Below are positions 6,584 to 15,343 of a DNA stretch of 46,439 nt, one piece after another. The notes beneath the pieces were generated by a model. It did not search any database. It was not told the origin of the DNA and saw only the letters and a list, made by a program, of their open reading frames with translations. The translations under genes were made by a program, and so were the position numbers. The DNA is from Acidobacteriota bacterium. Its GTDB lineage: Bacteria; Acidobacteriota; Terriglobia; Bryobacterales; Bryobacteraceae. How positions within the stretch are numbered: the first letter of the stretch is position 1; the number at the start of each line of letters is the position of its first letter. Location: the NCBI GenBank assembly GCA_016213725.1, contig JACQZS010000093.1, positions 1 through 46,439 of the forward strand, given 5' to 3'.

Positions 6584-7030
6584 GTGTTTGAGCGCCACAA
6601 GCTCGAGCGCGCCCTGCTCCGCGAGGCGTCGCGGCCCGATAACGAGCGCGACGCCGCCATCCTAGCCATCATCCGACTGATTCCGAAAGGCCGGACCGCC
6701 GCCTACTCCGCCATCGCCGCGGCGGCGGGCTACCCCATGTACCACCGCCTCGTCGCCAAGCTTCTGCACACACACGGCGGCGCCCTGCCCTGGCAGCGCG
6801 TCACCGGCGTGAAGGGCGAGATCAAGCTGCATCTGGACGCCGCGCTCGAACAGCGCATGCGGCTCGAGATGGAGGGCGTGCAATTCCACGGCAAGCGGAT
6901 CGCACCGAAGCATATACTGTCCTCGGAGGATCTCGTATGTCTTCGCATCCGTGCCGAGTCGAGGAAATCAAAGCCCGCCGGGAAATCACGCGCCGCAGCT
7001 TCGGCGCCTTCCTCGCGGCGCCGCTCCTGA
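6584..7030 (+). CDS. Alkyltransferase-like (ATL) DNA-lesion binding protein
   Basis: A 148-residue protein of the O6-methylguanine-DNA methyltransferase fold. The helix-turn-helix region (RLIPKGRTAAYSAIAAAAGYP, broken here by residue 50) and the active-site loop are clear. The loop reads LPWQRV (W70) where true methyltransferases have PCHRV, so the alkyl-accepting Cys is replaced by Trp. Proteins of this kind bind alkylated guanine and hand it to nucleotide excision repair. It uses a GTG start directly after the cimA stop codon and so is at the operon end. The first 24 residues are an extra extension. The last 31 residues (Arg/Ser/Lys-rich) overlap the start of the next gene in another frame, so the tail may be dispensable. 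Confidence 0.85.
   Translation: MFERHKLERALLREASRPDNERDAAILAIIRLIPKGRTAAYSAIAAAAGYPMYHRLVAKLLHTHGGALPWQRVTGVKGEIKLHLDAALEQRMRLEMEGVQFHGKRIAPKHILSSEDLVCLRIRAESRKSKPAGKSRAAASAPSSRRRS
6913..6929 (+). promoter_or_regulatory. -10 box and ribosome site inside the ATL gene
   Basis: TATACT (6913-6918) is followed by GGAGG (6925-6929), 7 bases before the ATG of the DUF1080 gene. The Shine-Dalgarno site decides that start. No clear -35 is seen. The -10 box suggests the downstream gene can be transcribed separately from the ilv operon. Confidence 0.4.
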
Positions 7031-8463
7031 ATGCCCAGAGCGGCGACTGGGTCAGCCTCTTCAACGGCCGCGACCTCGACGGCTGGAAGCCCAGCGAGAA
7101 CCTCAACTCCTGGAAGGTGATCGACGGCGCGCTGGCCGCGGACGGTCCGCGCTCTCATCTCTTCTACAGCGGCCCCGTCCGCTCGGCGATGTTCAGGAAC
7201 TTCGAACTTGAAGCCGAGGTGATGACGCAGCCCGAAGCCAACTCGGGCATCTACTTCCACACCGCATTCCAGGAGAAGGGCTTCCCGCAGAAGGGCTTTG
7301 AAGTCCAGGTCAATAACACAGCCAAGGGCGAAGGCGCCTACCGCGAACGCAAGAAGACGGGCTCGCTCTACGGCGTGCGCAACGTCTACAAACAGTTTGT
7401 GCGCGACGGCGATTGGTTCAAGCTCAACGTCCTCGTGCGCGGAAAGAACATCCAGATCCGCCTCAACGGCATGCTGGTGGTGGACTTCACCGAAGCCACA
7501 CCCCCAGTGTTGGCCGAAGGCAGTGAGCGCGGCCGCCTGCTCGACCGCGGCACATTCGCGCTGCAGTGCCACGACCCCGGCTCCAAGGCGCGCTACCGCA
7601 GCATCCGCGTGCGTCCGCTCGCCGACGGCGAACCCACGCCGGCCGGCGCCGAAGCACCCACCGTGGACGAAGCCTACCGCGACATCATCACCCTCGGCGC
7701 GAAGAACTATCCCATGGTGGATTACCACGTCCACCTCAAGAACGGCCTCACTCTGGAGCAGGCCCTGGCCCGCTCCCGCCGCGACGGCATCTTCTACGGA
7801 CTTGCCGTCAACTGCGGCAAGGGCTTTCCCGTAGAGGACGACGCCTCCACCATCAAGTTCTTCGAAACGATGAAAGATCAGCCGTGCTTTGTCGCCATGC
7901 AGGCCGAGGGCCGGGAGTGGACGCAGATGTTTTCACGCCGCGCCGCCGGTCTCTTCGACTACATCTTCACCGACTCCATGACCTGGACCGACAACCGCGG
8001 CCGCCGCATGCGCACCTGGATGCCCAACGAAGTGGGCACCATCACAGACCCGCGCGAATTCATGGACACTCTCGTCGCCCGCGCCACCGGCATCATCGAC
8101 AACGAGCCCATCGACATCTACGTCAACCCAACTTTCATCCCGGACCAGATCGCCAAAGACTACGACACGCTCTGGACCGAGGAGCGCATGAAGAAGGTGC
8201 TCTCCGCGCTGGTGCGCAACGGCGTAGCCATGGAGATCAACGACCGCTACAAGCTGCCCTCGGCCAGCTTCATCAGGATGGGCAAAGCCATGGGCGTCAA
8301 GTTCACCTTCGGCACCAACAACACCGGTCCCACGGACCTCCGCCGCAGCGACTACGGCCGCCAGATGATCTCCGAATGCAAGCTGACCTGGCAGGACTTC
8401 TGGGCGCCCGGCGCCTTCGGCCTCAGAGCCGTGGAGCGCAAGGGCTCTGCCCTCAAGGCCTGA
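6937..8463 (+). CDS. Tat-exported DUF1080 (3-keto-disaccharide hydrolase) plus PHP-like metallohydrolase fusion
   Basis: A 508-residue two-domain secreted protein. The N-terminus has a twin-arginine signal (ITRRSFGAFLAAPLLNA, R19-R20). Residues about 35-230 are a DUF1080 concanavalin-like domain (WVSLFNGRDLDGWKP...NSGIYFH...VQVNN...GTFALQCHDPGSK), a family linked to glycoside or 3-keto-disaccharide hydrolysis. Residues about 250-495 form a second domain with YHVHLKNGL, AMQAEGREW, NPTFIPDQ and AMEINDRY, resembling a PHP/amidohydrolase barrel. The first HxH is present, but the fourth motif reads FTFGTNN instead of the usual SD-H. The fusion is not one I know by name. Sugar-related activity on the first domain is a family inference; the second domain's substrate is unknown. 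Confidence 0.8.
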   Translation: MSSHPCRVEEIKARREITRRSFGAFLAAPLLNAQSGDWVSLFNGRDLDGWKPSENLNSWKVIDGALAADGPRSHLFYSGPVRSAMFRNFELEAEVMTQPEANSGIYFHTAFQEKGFPQKGFEVQVNNTAKGEGAYRERKKTGSLYGVRNVYKQFVRDGDWFKLNVLVRGKNIQIRLNGMLVVDFTEATPPVLAEGSERGRLLDRGTFALQCHDPGSKARYRSIRVRPLADGEPTPAGAEAPTVDEAYRDIITLGAKNYPMVDYHVHLKNGLTLEQALARSRRDGIFYGLAVNCGKGFPVEDDASTIKFFETMKDQPCFVAMQAEGREWTQMFSRRAAGLFDYIFTDSMTWTDNRGRRMRTWMPNEVGTITDPREFMDTLVARATGIIDNEPIDIYVNPTFIPDQIAKDYDTLWTEERMKKVLSALVRNGVAMEINDRYKLPSASFIRMGKAMGVKFTFGTNNTGPTDLRRSDYGRQMISECKLTWQDFWAPGAFGLRAVERKGSALKA

Positions 8464-8481
8464 GCCGCCCCCTCGAAGCGA

Positions 8482-8487
8482 TAAAAT
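8482..8487 (+). promoter_or_regulatory. -10 box (TAAAAT) of a leaderless gene
   Basis: TAAAAT ends exactly 6 bases before the TTG start codon at 8494. A normal start-site distance puts the first transcribed base at the start codon. There is no Shine-Dalgarno sequence. Confidence 0.5.
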
Positions 8488-8493
8488 CGAAGA

Positions 8494-9042
8494 TTGAAGT
8501 ATTTCATCTCAGAGCACATCCCGGAGTTCCGGCGTGTCGTGCTGGTGGAGAGCGGCTCTCGCTACCTGATTGAGCATCTGCTGCCGGGGCTCTATTCGAA
8601 CCACCCCAAGAACGAGCGCGTGGACCTCATCACCTGCTTCCCCGGCCTGCCCAAGGGCTTTGACGAATCACGCGGGCAGGTCTTCCGTACTCCGGACTTC
8701 CAGGGCCGCGCCGGGCGCAAACGCCTCTACGCGCACCTCAAATCCACCGGCTACGACATCCTCGGCCTCATCTGCTCCGGCGAGCCCATCATGACCAAGT
8801 GGAAATGGGCCCTCGCGCTGCAGGCGCCATCCAAGGTCTTTATCCTGAATGAAAACGGAGATTACTTCTGGCTGGATCGCGGCCAGTGGAACACCATCCG
8901 TCACTTCGTCCTCTATCGTGCGGGGCTGTCGGGCGCCGAAGGCGTGGCCACACTCACCCGGCTGGCTCTGTTCCCGCTGACTTTTAGTTACCTGCTGCTG
9001 TTCGCGGCATACGTTCATCTGCGGAGGGCCATTCGAACATGA
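8494..9042 (+). CDS. Unknown protein with Rossmann-like core and C-terminal membrane helix
   Basis: A 182-residue protein I do not recognise. It alternates hydrophobic strands and helices (RRVVLVESGS, RVDLITCFPGLP, GYDILGLICSGEP, KVFILNENGDYFW), the look of half of a GT-B/Rossmann domain. It ends in a hydrophobic segment (about residues 153-177, LTRLALFPLTFSYLLLFAAYVHL) that should anchor it to the inner membrane with a short basic tail inside. The start is TTG, 6 bases after a TAAAAT box and without a ribosome site, so the mRNA is probably leaderless. Its stop overlaps the next start codon as ATGA, which couples it to the quinone reductase gene. A truncated glycosyltransferase is possible but unproved. 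Confidence 0.65.
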   Translation: MKYFISEHIPEFRRVVLVESGSRYLIEHLLPGLYSNHPKNERVDLITCFPGLPKGFDESRGQVFRTPDFQGRAGRKRLYAHLKSTGYDILGLICSGEPIMTKWKWALALQAPSKVFILNENGDYFWLDRGQWNTIRHFVLYRAGLSGAEGVATLTRLALFPLTFSYLLLFAAYVHLRRAIRT

Positions 9043-10007
9043 AAGCTGTCTTCGTTACGGAATTCGGCGGAACCGACAAGCTCCGCCATGAGGACCTGCC
9101 CATGCCCACCCTGGGCGATGGGCAGGCGCTGGTCAAGATCAAGGCGAGCGGCGTCAACTTCATCGACATCTACTTCCGCACGGGCCTCTATCCCGCCCCG
9201 CCCCCGGTCGTGCTCGGCATGGAGGCCGCCGGCGTGGTGGAGCGCGTGTCCGCCGGCGTCACCAGCGTCCAGCCCGGTGACCGTGTCGCCTATGCCATGG
9301 CCCGCGGCTCCCACGCCGAGTTCGCCGCCGTGCCCGCCTGGCAGCTCGTTAAGCTCCCGGAGGGCATCAGCTTCCGCCAGGCCGCGGCCTCCATGCTGCA
9401 GGGCATGACGGCCCATTACCTCACCCACTCCACTTACCCGCTGAAGCCGGGCGATACCTGCCTGGTGCACGCCGCCGCCGGCGGAGCCGGCCAGTGGATT
9501 GCCGCTGCCGCCAAGCTGCGCGGCGCACGCGTCATCGGCACCACCTCCACGGCTGCCAAGGCTGATGCCGCCCGCGCGGCCGGCTGTGACGAGGTGATCA
9601 ACTACGCCGAGGACGACTTCGAGTACCAGACCAAGAAGCTCACCGGCGGCAAGGGCGTGGATGTGGTCTACGATTCCGTGGGCGCCTCCACCTGGGAGAA
9701 AAGCCTGAACTCGCTCAAGCCTCGGGGGATGATGGTGACCTTCGGCAACGCCAGCGGCCCCGTGGAGCCGTTCCCGCCACTGCTTCTGAACCAGAAAGGT
9801 TCGCTTTTCGTCACTCGCCCCAGCCTGGGCCACTACGCCGCCAACCGGGAGGAGATCGAGTGGCGGACCGGCGACATCTTCCGCTGGTTGCTCGACGGCA
9901 GCTTCAAACTCCACATCGATCACGTCTACAAGCTCAGCGAAGCCGGCGCCGCGCAGGACGCCCTGGCGTCGCGCCGCACCACCGGCAAACTCCTGTTGGA
10001 GCCATAG
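9039..10007 (+). CDS. Zinc-independent NADPH:quinone oxidoreductase (MDR family)
   Basis: A 322-residue medium-chain dehydrogenase/reductase of the quinone-reductase (Qor) type. The N-terminal GroES-like part has SGVNFIDIYFRTGLYPAPPP and LGMEAAGVVERVSAGV. The nucleotide-binding part has VHAAAGGAGQWIAAAAKLRGARVIGT, here a modified GGxGxxxxQ-type Rossmann turn. GVDVVYDSVGASTWEKSLNSL and KPRGMMVTFGNASGPV follow, both typical of Qor. No zinc-ligand Cys cluster is present. It would reduce quinones or enones with NADPH in the cytoplasm. It is translationally coupled (ATGA) to the preceding membrane protein. Physiological substrate unknown. Confidence 0.9.
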   Translation: MKAVFVTEFGGTDKLRHEDLPMPTLGDGQALVKIKASGVNFIDIYFRTGLYPAPPPVVLGMEAAGVVERVSAGVTSVQPGDRVAYAMARGSHAEFAAVPAWQLVKLPEGISFRQAAASMLQGMTAHYLTHSTYPLKPGDTCLVHAAAGGAGQWIAAAAKLRGARVIGTTSTAAKADAARAAGCDEVINYAEDDFEYQTKKLTGGKGVDVVYDSVGASTWEKSLNSLKPRGMMVTFGNASGPVEPFPPLLLNQKGSLFVTRPSLGHYAANREEIEWRTGDIFRWLLDGSFKLHIDHVYKLSEAGAAQDALASRRTTGKLLLEP

Positions 10008-10017
10008 GACCATCGCA

Positions 10018-10431
10018 ATGCCAATCTCCAGACGAAACCTCGCAACGCTCCTGCCCCTCCTGGCTCAGGCGCAGAACGCCGCCCCTCTCAAATCCACCAC
10101 CTGGCGCTTCGAAGACCTGCCCGTCAAGCAGAACAAGACCAGCAGGACTCGCGCCGTCTTCAACGGCTCCACCAGCCGCGGCACCGGGATCGAGCTGCAT
10201 ATGACGGAGATCCCTGCCGGCGAGGCTCCGCATGGCTCGCACCAGCACTTGCACGAGGAACTGGTCTTCGTTCTGGAAGGAACCGTCGAAGTGGATATCG
10301 AGGGCCGGAAATCGCGCATCGGCCCCGGCTCGGTGGCCTACATCGGCAGCGGCGAGGAGCACGGGTTGCTCAATGTGGGCAGCACGCCCGCGCGCTACTA
10401 CCTGTTTACGATGGGCCGCGAAAAGGCCTGA
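10018..10431 (+). CDS. Exported cupin-domain protein
   Basis: A 137-residue single-domain cupin. Both motifs are visible: motif 1 APHGSHQHLHEELVFVLEG, with metal-binding His and Glu, and motif 2 GPGSVAYIGSGEEHGLLNVG. The N-terminus PISRRNLATLLPLLAQAQ has a twin Arg followed by a short hydrophobic stretch and an AQA cleavage-like site, so export by Tat is plausible though the hydrophobic part is short. It starts 10 bases after the quinone reductase stop and probably shares its transcript. The convergent mqnE gene ends 8 bases away. Enzymatic or ligand-binding role unknown. Confidence 0.8.
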   Translation: MPISRRNLATLLPLLAQAQNAAPLKSTTWRFEDLPVKQNKTSRTRAVFNGSTSRGTGIELHMTEIPAGEAPHGSHQHLHEELVFVLEGTVEVDIEGRKSRIGPGSVAYIGSGEEHGLLNVGSTPARYYLFTMGREKA

Positions 10432-10439
10432 CGGCCGCG

Positions 10440-11573
10440 CTAGACCAGAATGGCGAACGTGGCATCGGTCCGCTGCACGCGGTTGTAGGCGGTATCCCGC
10501 TCCATCGGCTCGCGCCCCGCTTCTCGAATCAGCCGCAGCAGCTCGCCGCGCCGCATGCCCTGCGACGTCTCCGCGCCGGCGTCATGGTAGATCTTCTCTT
10601 CCACCACCGTGCCGTCGATGTCGTCGGCTCCGAAGCGTTGCGCCACCTGCGCGATCTTGGGCGTCATCATCACCCAGTAGGCCTTGATGTGCGGGATGTT
10701 GTCCAACATCAGCCGTGCCACGGCGATGTTCTTCAGGTCGGCGAAGCCCGTAGTCTTGGGTACATGCTCCAACGGCGTGTTGTCCGGGTGGAACGCCAGC
10801 GGGATGTAGGTGACGAAGCCGCCGGTTTCGTCCTGCACGGCGCGCAGCTTCACCAGGTGGTCCGCACGGTCCTCTTCGTTCTCGATGTGGCCGTAGAGCA
10901 TGGTGCAGTTGGACTTGACGCCCATCTTGTGAGCCATGGCGGCAATCTGCAGCCACTCTCCGCCGTCGATCTTGTGATCGCAGATGATGCGCCGCACGCG
11001 TTCGCTGAAGATCTCCGCGCCGCCGCCCGGCATCGAATCCATGCCCGCCTCGCGCAGCTTCCGCAGCACCTCCTCCAGCGGCATCTTGAAGCGCTTGGCG
11101 AAGTAGGCGATCTCCACCATTGTGAACGCCTTCAGATGCACCTGCGGGAAGCGCTCCTTCAGTCCGCGCAGCATCTCGCAATACCAGTCCACCGTCAGCT
11201 CGGGATGCAGGCCGCCCACGATGTGGAACTCCGTCACTGCTTCGTTCACGCCGTGCGCCGCGCGCGCCCAGACGTCTTCCAGCGACATCGTGTAGGCGTT
11301 CGGATCGCGCACCTTCTTGCCGAAGGCGCAGAGCTTGCAGGAGGCCACGCAGACGTCTGTGGGATTGATATGGCGGTTGACGTTGAAGAAGGTGACGTTG
11401 CCGTGCAGCCGTTCGCGCACCAGGTTTGCCATGTAGCCGACGGCCAGCAGATCCGGCGAACGAAACAAAGCCAGGCCGTCCTCGTAGGTCAGCCGCTCCT
11501 GGCGCCGCACCTTGTCCAGGATCGGCAGCAGGCGCTGGTCTTCGAAGACGGGTTGAGAGAGATCAGGCGTCAT
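10440..11573 (-). CDS. mqnE: Aminofutalosine synthase (radical SAM)
   Basis: A 377-residue radical SAM enzyme of the futalosine route to menaquinone. It adds the adenosyl radical of SAM to 3-[(1-carboxyvinyl)oxy]benzoate to give 6-amino-6-deoxyfutalosine. The cluster motif is CVASCKLC (CxxxCxxC), followed by AFGKK. NRHINPTDVCVASC, TEFHIVGGLHPEL, MPGGGAEIFSERVR and IPLAFHPDNT are MqnE/CofH-type landmarks. The start ATG overlaps the mqnP stop as ATGA. MqnC is the main alternative in this family, but the length, the GGGAEI segment and the adjoining mqnP favour MqnE. The convergent cupin gene ends 8 bases past its stop. Confidence 0.9.
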   Translation of the reverse strand: MTPDLSQPVFEDQRLLPILDKVRRQERLTYEDGLALFRSPDLLAVGYMANLVRERLHGNVTFFNVNRHINPTDVCVASCKLCAFGKKVRDPNAYTMSLEDVWARAAHGVNEAVTEFHIVGGLHPELTVDWYCEMLRGLKERFPQVHLKAFTMVEIAYFAKRFKMPLEEVLRKLREAGMDSMPGGGAEIFSERVRRIICDHKIDGGEWLQIAAMAHKMGVKSNCTMLYGHIENEEDRADHLVKLRAVQDETGGFVTYIPLAFHPDNTPLEHVPKTTGFADLKNIAVARLMLDNIPHIKAYWVMMTPKIAQVAQRFGADDIDGTVVEEKIYHDAGAETSQGMRRGELLRLIREAGREPMERDTAYNRVQRTDATFAILV

Positions 11574-12499
11574 GAATGGAGGCTCCCAGCTCGGAAGAAG
11601 AAGATGTCGGCTGCCCAGAACACAAAGAATAGCACGCTCACCCAGCCGTTCATGGTGAAGAAGGCGGCATCCACGCGCGAGAAATCGTCGGCCCGCACCA
11701 GGCTGTGCTCGTAGATCAGCAGCGCCGCCACCGCCGCAATGCCCGCCCAGGCCAGCCAGCCCAAAGCGAAGGCCGGCACCATGCACGCCAGGCAGACGAT
11801 CATGCCCGCGTGAAACAAGCGCGAAACCGTCAAGGCCCCGCTCAACCCCAGCTTGGCCGGCAGGCTGAAAAGCCCCTCGCGGCGGTCGAACTCGTAGTCC
11901 TGGCAGGAGTAGATGATGTCGAATCCGGCGGTCCACAAGGTCACGGCCACCGTCAGCAGCACGATGCGGGCGTCCAGGGAACCGCGCGCGGCAATCCAGG
12001 CCGCGGCCGGAGCGATGCCCAGCGCGAAGCCCAGCACCACGTGCGAAAGCGACGTGAATCGCTTGGTCCAGGAGTAGAAGAACACCACCCCCAGCGCCAG
12101 AGGCGCCAACTGCAGGCACAGAGGATTCAGCATCCCCGCCGCCAGCAGGAACAGCACTGCGGTCACGCCAATGAAACCCCAGGCAAATGAACGGGATAGC
12201 AGCCCCGCCGGGATGTGCCGGCCCTGCGTGCGCGGGTTTCGCGCATCGATGGCGGCATCCAGCACCCGGTTGAACGCCATGGCGGCCGAACGCGCCGCCA
12301 CCATCGCCACCAGGATCCAGCCCAGCTTGCCCCACGCCCCTTCGGCGGCAAAGCCGTCTTCCCGCCAACCCAGCAGCGCCCCGGTCAATGCAAACGGCAG
12401 CGCAAAGACGGAGTGCTCGAAGCGGATCATCTCCAGCGTCAGGACAAAGCGCTTCCACAAGGCGGGCACGGCATCGGTGGCGGAATTGGCTTGCTGCAT
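11570..12499 (-). CDS. mqnP: UbiA-family prenyltransferase of the futalosine menaquinone pathway
   Basis: An integral membrane prenyltransferase of about 309 residues with many hydrophobic helices. The two Asp-rich motifs are NRVLDAAIDARNPRT and DYEFDRREGLFSLP, which bind the Mg-prenyl diphosphate. FEHSVFALPFAL near the N-terminus and overlap with mqnE support MqnP, which prenylates the naphthoate ring, over the 4-hydroxybenzoate enzyme UbiA. The frame is open for eight more codons to an ATG at 12523. That ATG lies within a candidate -10 box (TAAAAT, 12527-12522), so I prefer the Met at 12499. Its stop overlaps the mqnE start (ATGA). Confidence 0.88.
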   Translation of the reverse strand: MQQANSATDAVPALWKRFVLTLEMIRFEHSVFALPFALTGALLGWREDGFAAEGAWGKLGWILVAMVAARSAAMAFNRVLDAAIDARNPRTQGRHIPAGLLSRSFAWGFIGVTAVLFLLAAGMLNPLCLQLAPLALGVVFFYSWTKRFTSLSHVVLGFALGIAPAAAWIAARGSLDARIVLLTVAVTLWTAGFDIIYSCQDYEFDRREGLFSLPAKLGLSGALTVSRLFHAGMIVCLACMVPAFALGWLAWAGIAAVAALLIYEHSLVRADDFSRVDAAFFTMNGWVSVLFFVFWAADIFFFRAGSLHS

Positions 12500-12517
12500 T
12501 CCAGGTGGGATTCTCGA

Positions 12518-12527
12518 TACCATTTTA
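12518..12527. promoter_or_regulatory. Interlocked divergent -10 boxes
   Basis: TACCAT (12518-12523, plus) lies 8 bases before the DUF192 ATG. TAAAAT (12527-12522, minus) overlaps it and points toward mqnP. One AT-rich site seems to serve both directions. The -35 regions are unconvincing on both sides. Confidence 0.35.
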
Positions 12528-12531
12528 ATCT

Positions 12532-12999
12532 ATGCGTCTCGATGTACTCCGGATGGCCCTGGCCGCCGTCCTGGCGCTCGGCCTGGTCTCCTGCAGCGAA
12601 GAGAAGAAATCCGTCCGTGCGGAAGACTACCGGACGATCCCTTTGAAATACCCCAACGGCAAGGTGATCCGCGTCGAACAGATGATCAATCGCGACCAGG
12701 TCACCACCGGCATGATGTTTCGCGACTCGCTGGCCCCGGACCGCGGGATGCTCTTCTACCACGGCAGAGAAGCGAACCGCGGCTATTGGATGTTCCAGGT
12801 CAAAGTCCCGCTCGACCTCGTCTGGCTCGACATGCACAAGCGCGTCGTCCAGATCGTCCACAAGGCCCCGCCCTGCCCCGGCCCATCCAACACCTGCCCG
12901 TCTTATGGCGGCGCATTCCCCGCGGCTTATGTGCTGGAAGTGCCAGCCGGCAGCGTGGCGGCCAACGGCCTCAAGCCCGGCATGCAGCTCGATTTCTAG
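12532..12999 (+). CDS. DUF192 lipoprotein
   Basis: A 155-residue protein with a lipoprotein signal ([12 protein letters not shown], lipidated Cys at about residue 19). One DUF192 domain follows: [56 protein letters not shown] and a C-terminal [20 protein letters not shown]. These domains occur as small exported proteins of unknown function. A Cys pair (CPGPSNTC) inserted in the last third might form a disulfide. No Shine-Dalgarno site precedes the ATG; a TACCAT box 8 bases upstream suggests a leaderless or near-leaderless message. larB follows 16 bases after the stop. Confidence 0.85.
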   Translation: MRLDVLRMALAAVLALGLVSCSEEKKSVRAEDYRTIPLKYPNGKVIRVEQMINRDQVTTGMMFRDSLAPDRGMLFYHGREANRGYWMFQVKVPLDLVWLDMHKRVVQIVHKAPPCPGPSNTCPSYGGAFPAAYVLEVPAGSVAANGLKPGMQLDF

Positions 13000-13015
13000 C
13001 CGCGAGGAGAAACCC

Positions 13016-13762
<747 letters not shown>

Positions 13763-13765
13763 GCG

Positions 13766-14149
13766 CTAAACGGCGGCGCGCAGCGCGCCTTCCAGCACCG
13801 GTTCGGCAAAGACGTAAATGCCGAACAACGGAGTAGGTTCGCCCCGGCCCCAGCGATTCATCTTCCACTCCACCCGAAGATACTTCGTCTCCGGCGCGTC
13901 GCTGAGGTCGAGATAGAGGCTGTAAACACCGCAATAGAACTTCTGCGGAAATGCGGCAAGCGGCTTATCGCCCCAGACTTCACCGTCCGCGGAGCCCTTG
14001 ATGCAGACATCCAGGCTCTCCTGCTCGAGGATCCGGTTGATCCCCAGCGTCACGGTGAACGCAGTACTGGCGGCCGCGGGGATCTCCACCGCGGGTCCGG
14101 TGCCGTTTTGCCGGATCTCTTGTTCTGGCAAAAGGAAGTTCGGTAGCAT
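13766..14149 (-). CDS. Conserved-looking small beta-rich protein, unknown
   Basis: A 127-residue cytoplasmic protein (no signal or membrane segment) that I cannot assign. It is rich in predicted beta strands: FTVTLGINRIL, DVCIKGSADGEVWG, YSLYLDLSDAPETKYLRVEWKMNRWG, PLFGIYVFAEPV. The pattern resembles a jelly-roll or discoidin-like sandwich. It is the last gene of the minus-strand run that starts at xdhC and lies 21 bases after the aminotransferase stop. It ends 3 bases from the larB stop, so the two genes converge with no terminator between them. A weak AGAGAG precedes the ATG. Confidence 0.65.
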   Translation of the reverse strand: MLPNFLLPEQEIRQNGTGPAVEIPAAASTAFTVTLGINRILEQESLDVCIKGSADGEVWGDKPLAAFPQKFYCGVYSLYLDLSDAPETKYLRVEWKMNRWGRGEPTPLFGIYVFAEPVLEGALRAAV

Positions 14150-14170
14150 CTTGGCTCTCTGGCGTCGGAA

Positions 14171-15343
14171 CTAGAACGCTCCTAATAAGAGTCGTCCTGC
14201 TTCCTTCAGAGTCTCATACTTTTTGCAGAAACAGAAGCGGATAAAGCCGGCGCCCAGCTCTTTACGGCTGAAAAAACTACTCCCTGGCACCGCCGCAACC
14301 CCTATCTTTTCAATCAGATGACGACTCAGGAGAATGTCATCTGGAAATCCAAAGGACTCTGTATCAGCTATCACGTAGTAAGCCCCGCGCGGCAGGTGGT
14401 AGCGGATGCCGGCCTGCCTCAGGAATCCGCAGATCATCTCTCGCCGCTCCTGGTAGTGCGCAGCCAGATCCGCGTAGTAGGAATCCGGCATGGACAGCGC
14501 CGTCACCCCCGCCTGCTGCAGCGGTGCCGCGGCGCCCACCGTGAGAAAATCATGCACCTTCCGGACCGAGGTGGCGATCTCCGGCGGCGCCAGCACCCAG
14601 CCCACGCGCCACCCGGTGACGGAGTAGGTCTTCGACATCGAATTTACCAGCACCGTCCGCTCCCGCATCCCGGGCAGCGTCGCCATCGGGATGTGCGGAG
14701 CGCCGTCATAGACGATGTGCTCGTAGATTTCGTCCGTCAGGCACAGCGCGTCGAACTCCTGGCACAGCCCGGCGATCACCTCCAACTCCTGGCGGCTGAA
14801 GACGTTACCCGTCGGGTTGTGCGGCGAGTTGACGATGATCGCCTTCGTCCGCGGCGAAAACGCCGCCCGCAGTTCGTCCGGATCGAAGCTCCAGTCCGGC
14901 GCATGCAGCGTGACGTAACGCCGCCGGGCTGAGCAGAGATCGGCGTCCGGGCCGTAGTTTTCGTAGAACGGCTCGAACATCACCACTTCGTCTTCGGGGT
15001 TGGTGGTGGCCAGCAGAGAGGCGATCATGCCCTCGGTGGATCCGCACACCACCGTCACCTCGCGCTCCGGATCCAGCTCCAGGCCGTAGTGCCTTTTGTA
15101 TTTCGCGGCGATGGCGTCGCGCAGCGGCTTGGCGCCCCACGTGATGGCGTACTGATTGAAGTCCTCAGCCACCGCCCGCGCGGCCGCCTCCTTCAGTTCC
15201 TGCGGCGCGGGGAAATCCGGGAAGCCCTGCGCCAGATTCACGGCGCCGTGCTTTAGCGCCAGCCGGGTCATCTCGCGAATGACACTCTCCGTGAAGTGCG
15301 CCGTCCGATGGGCGCGAAAGCGTTCACTTTTTGCGGGTTGCAC
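14171..15343 (-). CDS. Class I/II PLP aminotransferase
   Basis: A 390-residue fold-type I aminotransferase. Landmarks are AVNLAQGFPDFPAP at the N-terminus, VVCGSTEGMIASLLA, NSPHNPTGNVFSRQELEVI, LTDEIYEHIVYDG and the PLP-lysine motif SMSKTYSVTGWRVGW. The FTESVIREMTRLA opening and QGFPDF motif are typical of the methionine/glutamine or kynurenine aminotransferase subgroup, so the likely amino donor is a neutral or aromatic residue; the sequence does not fix the substrate. The GTG at 15343 is chosen because it lies just before conserved sequence with AAAGG 8 bases ahead. It overlaps the end of the lytic transglycosylase gene by 20 bases. The longer open frame upstream is only basic low-complexity sequence from the neighbouring frame. 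Confidence 0.85.
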   Translation of the reverse strand: MQPAKSERFRAHRTAHFTESVIREMTRLALKHGAVNLAQGFPDFPAPQELKEAAARAVAEDFNQYAITWGAKPLRDAIAAKYKRHYGLELDPEREVTVVCGSTEGMIASLLATTNPEDEVVMFEPFYENYGPDADLCSARRRYVTLHAPDWSFDPDELRAAFSPRTKAIIVNSPHNPTGNVFSRQELEVIAGLCQEFDALCLTDEIYEHIVYDGAPHIPMATLPGMRERTVLVNSMSKTYSVTGWRVGWVLAPPEIATSVRKVHDFLTVGAAAPLQQAGVTALSMPDSYYADLAAHYQERREMICGFLRQAGIRYHLPRGAYYVIADTESFGFPDDILLSRHLIEKIGVAAVPGSSFFSRKELGAGFIRFCFCKKYETLKEAGRLLLGAF

